A stretch of 7,654 nucleotides of DNA from Euryarchaeota archaeon UBA60 (GTDB taxonomy: Archaea > Thermoplasmatota > Poseidoniia > Poseidoniales > Poseidoniaceae), in contig DARQ01000029.1 in the NCBI GenBank assembly GCA_002503395.1, positions 26,629 to 34,282 of the forward strand, in the 5' to 3' direction. Positions 1 to 7,150 of this stretch are shown here, piece after piece (position 1 is the first letter of the stretch; each line of letters opens with the position of its first letter). A program made the translations under genes and the position numbers. The notes below the pieces were generated by a model. The model searched no databases and was not told the DNA's origin. It saw only the letters and a list, made by a program, of their open reading frames with translations.

Positions 1-621
1 GCCAAAGCGGGACCGGCATTTCGTGATATGGCAGGTCTGGTAAAAGAAGCACTGGAAGCGCTGGAGGAAATTCCAACTGAATTCCCTATCGAGGTGCAAC
101 TCTCGAATGGAGAAGTCGTTACGGTTGAATCTGAGCACGTCAAACATCATCGAGTTCTGAAAACTGTCAACGGTGAGTGGTATCTGCCACACGTGGTCGA
201 GCCCGCCTTCGGCATCGACCGAATTATCTGGCACCTCATCGATCATGCGTGGTGCGAGGTTGAAAAAGAAGGTCAGGATTATTCCGTGATGAGACTGGCA
301 CAAATAATCGCACCTATCGATGTCGCAGTCCTACCACTGTTCGAAAAAGATGGGATGGGGCAACTTGCCGATGGTTTGAATCGAACTATCTGTTCGACTA
401 AGGGCTTGTTCTCTTACTATGATGGATCTGGCTCAATCGGCCGTAGATACGCTCGGGCTGACGAAGTCGGCGTACCTTGGTGTGTCACCATCGACCACCA
501 ATCCCTCAAGGATGGTACCGCTACCATCCGCCAGCGTGATAGTCAACAGCAGACCAGATGCGCGCTAGCCGATATCGCTGAGATAATCGTAAGCGGCAAG
601 GTTATGCAACTTTTCACTTGA
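1..621 (+). CDS. glyS: Glycyl-tRNA synthetase, C-terminal part (5' truncated by window)
   Basis: This class II aminoacyl-tRNA synthetase charges tRNA-Gly with glycine in the cytoplasm. The frame is open from base 1, so the gene starts before the window and only the last 206 residues are visible. Fragment residues 63-74 read PHVVEPAFGIDR, which is class II motif 3, the ATP-binding segment whose arginine is here R74. From about residue 98 follows the anticodon-binding domain: APIDVAVLPL near 104-113, GRRYARADE at 147-155, a VTID strand, then TIRQRDSQQQTR ending near residue 186. That order and wording match the archaeal/eukaryotic dimeric type rather than the bacterial alpha2beta2 enzyme. The gene ends in TGA at 619-621. 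RFC-L begins 53 bases later on the same strand, so cotranscription is likely. Nothing in the visible part looks damaged. The catalytic motifs 1 and 2 lie outside the window. Confidence 0.95.
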   Translation, partial: AKAGPAFRDMAGLVKEALEALEEIPTEFPIEVQLSNGEVVTVESEHVKHHRVLKTVNGEWYLPHVVEPAFGIDRIIWHLIDHAWCEVEKEGQDYSVMRLAQIIAPIDVAVLPLFEKDGMGQLADGLNRTICSTKGLFSYYDGSGSIGRRYARADEVGVPWCVTIDHQSLKDGTATIRQRDSQQQTRCALADIAEIIVSGKVMQLFT

Positions 622-663
622 GAGCACGGTTTCATTGCTCAAGGTTGAAAGGTCGTCGGGAAC

Positions 664-668
664 GAGGT
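664..668 (+). promoter_or_regulatory. Shine-Dalgarno for RFC-L, decides the start
   Basis: GAGGT lies 6 bases before the ATG at 675. It supports that ATG over the in-frame TTG at 618, which overlaps the glyS stop, has no comparable purine-rich sequence, and would add 19 residues that look unlike an RFC N-terminus. Confidence 0.6.
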
Positions 669-674
669 TGGGAC

Positions 675-2243
675 ATGGCTGGCGCCGAGTCTTATTCCGA
701 CTGGAGCGAAAGGTATAGGCCCGGTAGTGAGGAATTGCTCGAAGGAAATATCAGTGCTCGGCAGACCATCCGAACCTGGCTGGAGAGATGGGAGAGCGGC
801 AAGCCGCAGAAAAAGGGCTTACTCCTAGTCGGACCGCCCGGGGTCGGCAAAACCACTATCGCAAGGGCTATCGCCGCTGATAAGGGATGGAATGTCATCG
901 AATTGAACGCCAGTGATGATCGTAATGCCGCGGCGATTCGGAAAGCTGCGACCAGAGGTGCGACCCACCGCTCACTATTCCACCATGAGAGCAGTGAGGA
1001 GAATACGCAAACTCAGCGGACAATAATCCTGCTAGATGAAGTCGACCATATCGCCGGCAGTTTCACTGCAATCAACGAGGCTAGAGTGCACGATAATGTA
1101 CTCGCTGATAGCACTGAAGAAGTCAATCTCAAAGGTGATAGTGGGGGTAAGGGTGAATTGCTGAATTTGTTGCACAGAACTTCCCAACCGGTAATTCTAG
1201 CGTGTAATGACGAGATGCGGTTCTGGGGGCGTGGACGCTATTGGCGCACCTCCAGGGACAAGGTATTACGGCTTGCGTTGAAGGTGGATTTTCGCCGTGC
1301 TGATGAGGAGGCAAAACGACGAATTGCCCGCCGCGTTCTGAAAGCTGAAGATATTTCAATCGATGCGGGGGCGCTCGATTATTTCGTGCGACAAAACCCC
1401 GGTGACCTACGCGCACTGGTGAAGGACCTACAGATGCTGGCGCAAGCAGGCTACGGTCACATTGATTTGAGTCTGGTCAGATTATTTTCCGAATTGACCT
1501 CTCGTGATAGCGCCCTCGGCACATTTCCGGGATTGGAAAGACTCTATAGAGCAAGAACCTCTAAGGATGCATCTAGAATAGTTAGGCTACTCGATAAGGA
1601 CCCAGACGATATGGCTGCGTGGATTTCATGGAATAATTCATCAGTCTACAGTGAATTGTCTGCAGTGGTAAGAGGGGCTAGAGCTCTCTCGGCCTGCGAC
1701 TTGGCATTGCACGTTCGTTTCACCAACCGTGCCTACCGTTCCTGGTACTGGGGTTCCTGCCTATCCAGCCTAGCCGCCAGTGTAGTCGCTGATGTTGATT
1801 CCGGCAGACTGGCGATTTCATATCCTGAGAATTTACGGCGAGGGCGTGAACCTTGGCGCCGAGGTGGTATTATAGAGAAACTAGCCGATTCCTGCGGTTG
1901 TTCAAGAAAAGCCGCTCGCCAGGAATTGTACCCTCCTCTCGCCGCGGTACATTCGCCGACCGTTGAAGGTACTGATGCCAGCGATTTCACGCTATCATTG
2001 GCATATGGGTTGGATGGCGAAGAGCATACCACTCTATGCGCACTCCAGCCTAGTCTGAAAGCAACCAAGGAATTGGTCGGGCGCTATTATCAAGCGCAGG
2101 AGGTTTCCTCACCATCACCCTTGGCCACGGCAATTTCCCCAGTTGCTTCTAAGGTCGATGAACCTGCACCAGAGCAGAGTGATGAGGGAGGAGGGGATGA
2201 GGAAGAAGATGCTTCATCCGGAAATCAGCAAACGCTGTTCTGA
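675..2243 (+). CDS. rfcL: Replication factor C large subunit (clamp loader)
   Basis: RFC-L is the AAA+ subunit that, with RFC small subunits, opens and loads the PCNA sliding clamp onto primed DNA. From the ATG at 675 the protein has 522 residues. Residues near the N-terminus read WSERYRP, the conserved RFC start. Walker A GPPGVGKT is at 53-60, ELNASD follows near 75-80, Walker B IILLDEVD is at 117-124, sensor 1 ACND is at 176-179 (N178), and sensor 2 PGDLRAL is near 242-248 (R246). The helical C-terminal collar domain follows, then a Pro/Ser- and Asp/Glu-rich tail. The protein ends in QQTLF (518-522), which resembles the PCNA-interacting PIP motif at the end of archaeal RFC-L proteins. About 25 extra residues sit between Walker B and sensor 1 compared with Pyrococcus-type RFC-L as I recall it, and the total is somewhat above the usual 400-500. 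An upstream TTG start at 618 is possible but disfavoured. The gene converges with trkH. Confidence 0.93.
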   Translation: MAGAESYSDWSERYRPGSEELLEGNISARQTIRTWLERWESGKPQKKGLLLVGPPGVGKTTIARAIAADKGWNVIELNASDDRNAAAIRKAATRGATHRSLFHHESSEENTQTQRTIILLDEVDHIAGSFTAINEARVHDNVLADSTEEVNLKGDSGGKGELLNLLHRTSQPVILACNDEMRFWGRGRYWRTSRDKVLRLALKVDFRRADEEAKRRIARRVLKAEDISIDAGALDYFVRQNPGDLRALVKDLQMLAQAGYGHIDLSLVRLFSELTSRDSALGTFPGLERLYRARTSKDASRIVRLLDKDPDDMAAWISWNNSSVYSELSAVVRGARALSACDLALHVRFTNRAYRSWYWGSCLSSLAASVVADVDSGRLAISYPENLRRGREPWRRGGIIEKLADSCGCSRKAARQELYPPLAAVHSPTVEGTDASDFTLSLAYGLDGEEHTTLCALQPSLKATKELVGRYYQAQEVSSPSPLATAISPVASKVDEPAPEQSDEGGGDEEEDASSGNQQTLF

Positions 2244-2402
2244 ATATGACTGTGCGGAATAAGGGGCGAATAAGGACGCGAAATAGTCAGGAACTGTATG
2301 GCTGTTCCAAGGATATGCCAAGAGGGGCTGGTCATGCAAGGCCGTGGCCAGACTGGTTTGAATTGACAATCCACAGATTCAGGAGAACCAGACTTGTACC
2401 CT
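2244..2402. other. Convergent intergenic gap with small inverted repeats
   Basis: This 159-base spacer separates the 3' ends of RFC-L and trkH. I see no gene or RNA gene in it. CTGGTCA (2328-2334) can pair with TGGCCAG (2345-2351) as a 7-bp stem with one G-U pair and a 10-base loop. A second, weaker pairing joins CTGGTT (2353-2358) and AACCAG (2386-2391) across a long loop. Either could help end transcription from both sides, but neither strand shows the T-rich tract typical of archaeal terminators, so a terminator role is only a guess. Confidence 0.35.
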
Positions 2403-4022
2403 CTAGTCCATACGCTTGAACAATTTCCTGAAAAATCGCAGAGAAGCCTTGTCGGTTCCGACCTCCCGCTCCTCATTGCGCCAAGTTCGAGGGTGGAGAA
2501 GTATCAGTGCGGTGAGCAATTCCAAACGTCCCAACCACATTAATACCGAAGTCCACAGAAGTGCCGGAGTATTCATCAATGACCAGTTATTTGTAGCGCC
2601 AAATGACCCCAGAGCAGGTCCAGTATTTCCCAACGAGGAGGCGACAACCGAAATTATTGTCTCGAAACTATGCCCGGGAAGACAGACTGCCAATACCAAT
2701 GAAGAAAGAATGAACAACCCCATCCAAACTATGAGCATGCCGACGATAAGCGAGATGAAATCCTCTTCGATTACTTCGCCGTTCATGCGGATGGTCTTGA
2801 CTTGGCGGGGATTAACAATCCGGGTCAACTCCCTGAGAGCCACTTTTATCGCCAAGTTAAATCTAAGAACCTTCAAACCACCACTGGTAGAGCCTGCTGA
2901 GGCTCCCATGATCATCAGGAAGAGGAGTATCAATAGGATGACCGTCGGCCACGGGGTGCCAGAATAATCGGTGCTGACGTAGCCGGTTGAGGTTCCGATG
3001 GAGATGATGGTGAAAGCGGAGTTGCGAATCGCCTGACCTATTTCCCAGCCAGAAAATTGTAGCACTACGGCGGTGAAAACAATACAAATGAGCAGTATGG
3101 CTGTATAATATCTCAACTCCTCGTCACGGAATACTCGCTTCCAATCGCGGTTGACAAATAATGCCAGAAGACTGAAATTCACTCCGGCCAGAAACATGAA
3201 TGCGATGATTATCGTTTCCACGGCGGCGGAATCGTAGTACGCAATATTAGCATCGTGGGTTGAGAAGCCCCCGGACGGCATTGTAGTTAGCCCATGGTTA
3301 ATCGCATCGAAACCACTCATTCCACCGGCGGTGAACAAGAGAATGATCTCCAATAGGGTGAGGCCAATGTAAATCGCCCAGAGAATAATCGCGGTCTCTT
3401 GCAACCGGGGACGAAGACGCGAAAGTGAAGGGCCTGTCAATTCGGCCCGCGCCAATGACATTCCGCCACCGAGAATGCGCGCCAGTAAGACCATACCGAT
3501 CATGATTATCCCCATCCCTCCCAACCATTGCGTCCCACTGCGCCACAACAGCACCCCTTTGGGTTGGGCACCAATACAGTCTGGTGTGGTGATTTGGCAA
3601 TTCGGACTCATCCGCCAATCGATTACCGTGGCTCCGGTGGTGGTGAAACCAGACATCGCCTCAAACCACGAATTAACCGCTCCGCGAGCGATATCAGCAA
3701 GCGTTGCACCGTCGGTGAATGGCCCGTGGAACACGCCGGACAACCAATACGGGAGGGCTCCTATCGCCACCGCTACCGGCCACGCTAGAGCGACCGCGGC
3801 AAAGGCCTCGGAATCACGAAGGCGTTCGTTGGTATCCGGCCGTACAAAAAAGGTGAGCAAACAATAACCGAGGATGCCGGCAACGGCGATGGGAATGACG
3901 AAACCCTTGAATCCGGTCATCGGATCATCCATGATTATGGTCACCAGCATGGCGACGGTCAACGGGATGATCAACAGCAGAACTATTGCGCCCAAAATCA
4001 GGGCGACTACATCTTTTCGCAT
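2403..4022 (-). CDS. trkH: Trk-type potassium uptake protein TrkH
   Basis: TrkH is the membrane subunit of the Trk system and conducts K+ inward across the cytoplasmic membrane, gated by TrkA. The 539-residue protein is built from four helix-pore-helix repeats, and all four pore loops are visible: TTTGAT (127-132), MPSGGFST (248-255), TSTGYV (344-349) and LGNTGPALG (464-472). WLGGMGI (166-172) after the first pore loop and GSTSGGLK (377-384) are also family hallmarks; the latter is the glycine-rich intramembrane loop that acts as a gate in structurally studied TrkH. Hydrophobic segments begin at residue 6, so the N-terminus is complete. The C-terminus is short and basic. The protein is somewhat longer than the roughly 480 residues usual in bacteria, partly through an outer loop near 138-155 with two cysteines (C142, C149). 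The ATG at 4022 follows the trkA stop by 4 bases. The stop is TAG. Confidence 0.95.
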   Translation of the reverse strand: MRKDVVALILGAIVLLLIIPLTVAMLVTIIMDDPMTGFKGFVIPIAVAGILGYCLLTFFVRPDTNERLRDSEAFAAVALAWPVAVAIGALPYWLSGVFHGPFTDGATLADIARGAVNSWFEAMSGFTTTGATVIDWRMSPNCQITTPDCIGAQPKGVLLWRSGTQWLGGMGIIMIGMVLLARILGGGMSLARAELTGPSLSRLRPRLQETAIILWAIYIGLTLLEIILLFTAGGMSGFDAINHGLTTMPSGGFSTHDANIAYYDSAAVETIIIAFMFLAGVNFSLLALFVNRDWKRVFRDEELRYYTAILLICIVFTAVVLQFSGWEIGQAIRNSAFTIISIGTSTGYVSTDYSGTPWPTVILLILLFLMIMGASAGSTSGGLKVLRFNLAIKVALRELTRIVNPRQVKTIRMNGEVIEEDFISLIVGMLIVWMGLFILSSLVLAVCLPGHSFETIISVVASSLGNTGPALGSFGATNNWSLMNTPALLWTSVLMWLGRLELLTALILLHPRTWRNEEREVGTDKASLRFFRKLFKRMD

Positions 4023-4026
4023 TTTG

Positions 4027-5439
4027 TCACTCCACGAACTTTCGCTTCAGGTCATCTACTCGCTCGGGTGGTAAGAAGCACAGTAACCGGTCACCTCCCT
4101 GCATGACCCTATCAGCATTGGCCGCCAAGGTCACTCTGGCACCATCCGGGTCAAGGCGCTGAATAAATGCAACTTTACAATAGGAAGGCATCTTGATTTC
4201 CTCTAGTGAGGAACCGATTCTGTCATCGCCAGATGGTATGGTCAAACCGATACCGACCAGTCCAGGGATGGTCTCCAAAACCCCATATGAACCGGAGAGA
4301 ACATCGTGAATCTTGGTAAGAATCATATCGACGCACACCCGTTTCTCATTCACGGCAAAGGTAATTCCCATGCCCTTCACGACACTGACGAGGTCGGCAT
4401 CTTTGAGAATCAACCCGGTGCGTGGAACCCCGAGACTCTGCGCCATCAGTGCCACCGCGATACTCGCATGGTCATCATCGAGAGCGGCCACCGCGATATC
4501 GTGATGAGGAAGTTCAACCTCGCGTAGGAGTTCTCGGTCGTGGTGGTCGCCATTGATGACCTCGAGATTTGCATGGCCGCCGATTTCACTGCCAGCCAAC
4601 GCATTGGCGATTGCCAAATCGGGTTCTATCACCGTGACTTCACAGCCATCGGAGATATAGGCTTCTGCCAATTTAGAGCCAACATGATTAGCACCGAAAA
4701 CCGCCACCCTCGGGCATTCGGGAAAATCATCCTCATCATGACCAAGCAAGCGTACGATACGAGGGAATGAACGGATACCGATGGCAGCGACAGCAACTTG
4801 GTCCTTAGGTTGCAACTGAGTTTCATCAGTGGGTATTATCGATGGCTGGCCACGGCGCTTCAAACCGACGATAGTCGGCATCCCACCAACTCTTGATTCC
4901 GCTTCACTCAGAGTGCTGAAGGCCAAATCACGGGCATCTTTGGTCAGAACCAATTCGACGATGTAGGCCTGATGGCCGAAGGGTATCACTTGGTCGAAGC
5001 AGGTTACCCTTAATCCGGTTTTCAAGCGCCTGATACTACCCTCTATGGGCATCACAGCATAATCCACACCGCTCCATTCTCGCAATAGTCCATCCTGTGA
5101 CTCCTGTACCAGATCCGGGTCGGATACTTGGCATATGGTCAATAAATCCCAGATTGAATTCCCATTCTGCGAATATTCGTGCCGAGCCATCGCACAGGCC
5201 AGTAGATTACGTTCATCGGAGCCGGTGGCGGCGATGAAAACATTGGCTTGATGAATCCCTGCCATCTTCAACTTGGCGCGGTCCATCACATCGCCATGTA
5301 GCACCAGCGCATCGATACTCTGCGCTGACTTGACCGCCGCGGCTGAGTTGTCGAGAAGTACGACATCGCGATTCTCACTACGGAGATTTTTTGCCAGGCC
5401 GACGCCTATTCTACCCGCTCCAGCAATGATAATCAGCAT
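4027..5439 (-). CDS. trkA: Trk potassium uptake regulator TrkA, double RCK protein
   Basis: TrkA is the peripheral cytoplasmic regulator that assembles as a ring under TrkH and opens or closes it in response to bound nucleotide. The 470 residues form two tandem RCK units. The first Rossmann domain (1 to about 130) has a perfect dinucleotide motif GAGRIG (7-12), an acidic residue ending strand 2 (D30) that would bind the adenosine ribose, and a GD pair (49-50). A first RCK_C domain covers roughly 150-225. The second Rossmann domain (about 243-365) has GANHVG (249-254), with E272 and GD (297-298). A second RCK_C domain ends the protein. Length and architecture match the two-unit TrkA known from E. 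coli (458 residues) rather than the single-unit KtrA type. The second nucleotide motif is degenerate, with N251 in place of the middle glycine. The gene lies 9 bases after the transglutaminase-like gene and 4 before trkH. Confidence 0.95.
   Translation of the reverse strand: MLIIIAGAGRIGVGLAKNLRSENRDVVLLDNSAAAVKSAQSIDALVLHGDVMDRAKLKMAGIHQANVFIAATGSDERNLLACAMARHEYSQNGNSIWDLLTICQVSDPDLVQESQDGLLREWSGVDYAVMPIEGSIRRLKTGLRVTCFDQVIPFGHQAYIVELVLTKDARDLAFSTLSEAESRVGGMPTIVGLKRRGQPSIIPTDETQLQPKDQVAVAAIGIRSFPRIVRLLGHDEDDFPECPRVAVFGANHVGSKLAEAYISDGCEVTVIEPDLAIANALAGSEIGGHANLEVINGDHHDRELLREVELPHHDIAVAALDDDHASIAVALMAQSLGVPRTGLILKDADLVSVVKGMGITFAVNEKRVCVDMILTKIHDVLSGSYGVLETIPGLVGIGLTIPSGDDRIGSSLEEIKMPSYCKVAFIQRLDPDGARVTLAANADRVMQGGDRLLCFLPPERVDDLKRKFVE
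4030..4033 (-). promoter_or_regulatory. Shine-Dalgarno of trkH, abutting the trkA stop
   Basis: On the minus strand GGAG lies 7 bases before the trkH ATG and directly precedes the TGA stop of trkA (4029-4027). Ribosomes finishing trkA would sit on the trkH start region, so the two subunits are probably translationally coupled. Confidence 0.6.
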
Positions 5440-5444
5440 CTATT

Positions 5445-5450
5445 CACCTC
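5445..5450 (-). promoter_or_regulatory. Shine-Dalgarno of trkA, overlapping upstream stop
   Basis: On the minus strand GAGGTG lies 5 bases before the trkA ATG and shares two bases with the TGA stop (5451-5449) of the transglutaminase-like gene. It fixes the trkA start and suggests translational coupling to the gene upstream. Confidence 0.7.
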
Positions 5451-7062
5451 AGAAAGACTCGGGGTCTACTGCGACGATATATTTACCACCGCTATAGTCC
5501 GGACTGCCGACGGTATCAATGGCACTGCTATACATTGCCCGACCACCACTCGATATAGAGAATGCCCAGCCGCGATAAGCGCTATCAATCAGGTCGCCAG
5601 TCGGATCTGCAACCTCGATCCAGTCGGTTACCGCGGTGGGTGTGTGCAATAGCCATTTATTGTTCACAACATCAACCTCCCCTAAGATATAGCAGGTATC
5701 GATTGTGATTCCTTTGTCGGCACACCAACCTTCACTCAAAGGTAACATGACATTGGCCCAAGCATGACCTTCCCATTTCTCATTATATGGATTCAATAGA
5801 ATGCCAAACTCGTACCAGGTGGGGATTTCCTTCACCCGCATCAGGCTCATCCAAGCATTAGATACCTCGTCACAATCTCCGGTACTTGTTTCGATACACT
5901 CTGAACCGCTGATGGGATTGATATCCGCATTTGGATTATAGGTGATTTTCTCAACCAGAAAATCAAATGCGGCACGGGCGAATGCGTAAGCGTTATCGCT
6001 CAGTTCACCCGGTAGAGATGCGGAAATATCAAGAGCAGTGAGTTGAATCAATGGGTCATTACCATTAATCAGATATTCGTTTCTATGGGTTGAATAATAC
6101 CATTGGGAATTCTTGCCAAAATCATTCCAGTATGTTCCTCCAGCCCGGCTTTGAATATCCAAAAAAGTGCCGCTATTGTCAACATTTATCCCCCAATTCT
6201 TGCCCGCGATATCACTGTAAACACTGGGATCCTGCCACCATGACCAACTCTTTCCCTCGACCTCGACCTCAGCTACAAGAGTATACGAGCCACCATCACT
6301 GACAGTTCCTTCCCAAATTATGCAACGAGTGTGAGGACAACTATCCTCGCCAGAATTCATCGCTGGCCAATACACAAGATTGCCCGAAGGTAAAGTCACC
6401 GCTGAATCGCGCGAGCGAGCGGTACCATCCAAAGGAATCACGATATCCTGCCCTTCACTATTTATCTTCACTGAAATAATGTCTTGTAATGTTCCAGATG
6501 TGAACGGTCCGCTATCTGATTCTGCAGAGAAATGTTCGGTCATCACTGATTTACTGGTTCTATCAAAAGGTATTGCCATCTGCCGTTTGAATGAGATATC
6601 ACCGCCTGGCGTGCCGCCAGAAGCTGGGTCATTATCCTCGGCTATTGTATATGTTCTACTGTATGTATAACTGGCCTCCAGTGGATATTCACGCCCGGAT
6701 TTGAATTGGTTCATCACCTCGGCTTCAAGGTCGGAAATCATTTCGACAAGTTGCATCTGTGCCGGAGTGAATAGAAAAACAAATGACACTATGCCGACGA
6801 GAAACAGATTTTTCATGCTACTCTTACGAGCTTGACGAATTCCTGCTTGCGCTGCTCCTCCTCGCCGCGAGCGAGGACCTGAAGCTTGTGCAGCGGCCAT
6901 CTTTGGAGTTTCTTTACGCTTAGCGCCTCGGGTTGAAGAACCTCGGAACTCACGTCGCCCACGAGCCTTCATCCCTGAGGCACCACTGATGACACGACCG
7001 CAGGAGAAACATATGACATCCTCGGGCATGGTCGAGGCCATGCAAAACGGACACCTGCCCAT
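5449..7062 (-). CDS. Zinc-ribbon, membrane-anchored transglutaminase-like protein
   Basis: I can place this 537-residue protein by domain but not by substrate. Residues 4-21 form a zinc ribbon (C4-x2-C7-x10-C18-x2-C21). A Lys/Arg-rich, low-complexity linker runs to about 82, followed by one hydrophobic segment (about 84-101). The basic linker before it predicts the ribbon inside the cell and the rest outside. The outer part has a beta-rich, Ser/Gly/Trp-rich region (about 125-310) and then a transglutaminase-like fold with the papain-like triad: C397 in GDCDE, H433 in GHAWANV and D486 in ADPTGD. Archaeal members of this superfamily are thought to act as peptidases or amide-bond enzymes; the reaction here is unknown. 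The ATG is fixed because a TAG lies in frame two codons upstream and later starts lose the zinc cysteines. M83 (MKNLFLVG...) could give a shorter, signal-peptide-led form. The gene is first in a tight run with trkA and trkH. Confidence 0.85.
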   Translation of the reverse strand: MGRCPFCMASTMPEDVICFSCGRVISGASGMKARGRREFRGSSTRGAKRKETPKMAAAQASGPRSRRGGAAQAGIRQARKSSMKNLFLVGIVSFVFLFTPAQMQLVEMISDLEAEVMNQFKSGREYPLEASYTYSRTYTIAEDNDPASGGTPGGDISFKRQMAIPFDRTSKSVMTEHFSAESDSGPFTSGTLQDIISVKINSEGQDIVIPLDGTARSRDSAVTLPSGNLVYWPAMNSGEDSCPHTRCIIWEGTVSDGGSYTLVAEVEVEGKSWSWWQDPSVYSDIAGKNWGINVDNSGTFLDIQSRAGGTYWNDFGKNSQWYYSTHRNEYLINGNDPLIQLTALDISASLPGELSDNAYAFARAAFDFLVEKITYNPNADINPISGSECIETSTGDCDEVSNAWMSLMRVKEIPTWYEFGILLNPYNEKWEGHAWANVMLPLSEGWCADKGITIDTCYILGEVDVVNNKWLLHTPTAVTDWIEVADPTGDLIDSAYRGWAFSISSGGRAMYSSAIDTVGSPDYSGGKYIVAVDPESF

Positions 7063-7090
7063 GCCCTAGCGGCGGTGCGGGCATCACTTA

Positions 7091-7101
7091 ACATTTAACC
7101 T
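7091..7101 (-). promoter_or_regulatory. Possible TATA box, proximal, trk operon
   Basis: On the minus strand the AT-rich run GGTTAAATGT lies about 30-40 bases before the ATG at 7062. With archaeal spacing it would start transcripts a few bases before that ATG, giving a nearly leaderless message. This fits the lack of a usable Shine-Dalgarno there. It is a weak match to the archaeal TATA consensus. Confidence 0.3.
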
Positions 7102-7127
7102 GCCATCGCCGCCAATACATTAGTTGG

Positions 7128-7134
7128 AATATAA
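7128..7134 (-). promoter_or_regulatory. Possible TATA box, distal, trk operon
   Basis: TTATATT on the minus strand, preceded by the purine-rich AATAATAAGG, is the better sequence match to an archaeal TATA/BRE pair in the 103-base gap. It would give a leader of roughly 40 bases. It is an alternative to the proximal element, and no experiment distinguishes them. Confidence 0.35.
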
Positions 7135-7150
7135 CCTTATTATTACCTTC

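Noticed and set aside
618..674. TTG-initiated N-terminal extension of RFC-L overlapping the glyS stop
   Set aside because: The extra 19 residues look unlike RFC-L, whose N-terminus begins just before the YRP motif, and the ATG at 675 has a well-spaced GAGGT.
1733..2068. 111-residue open frame on the minus strand
   Set aside because: Antisense shadow inside RFC-L with low-quality sequence and no motif.
2339..2380. tRNA T-arm-like string GGTTTGAATT in the convergent gap
   Set aside because: The loop lacks the conserved C, the flanking five bases do not pair, and no acceptor, D-arm or anticodon arm can be drawn around it.
2416..2967. 183-residue open frame on the plus strand
   Set aside because: Antisense to the 3' part of trkH, which has all four pore motifs intact; no family features and no ribosome binding site of note.
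3475..3867. 130-residue open frame on the plus strand
   Set aside because: It lies wholly antisense to the pore region of trkH, has no recognisable domain, and its composition is explained by the complementary coding frame.
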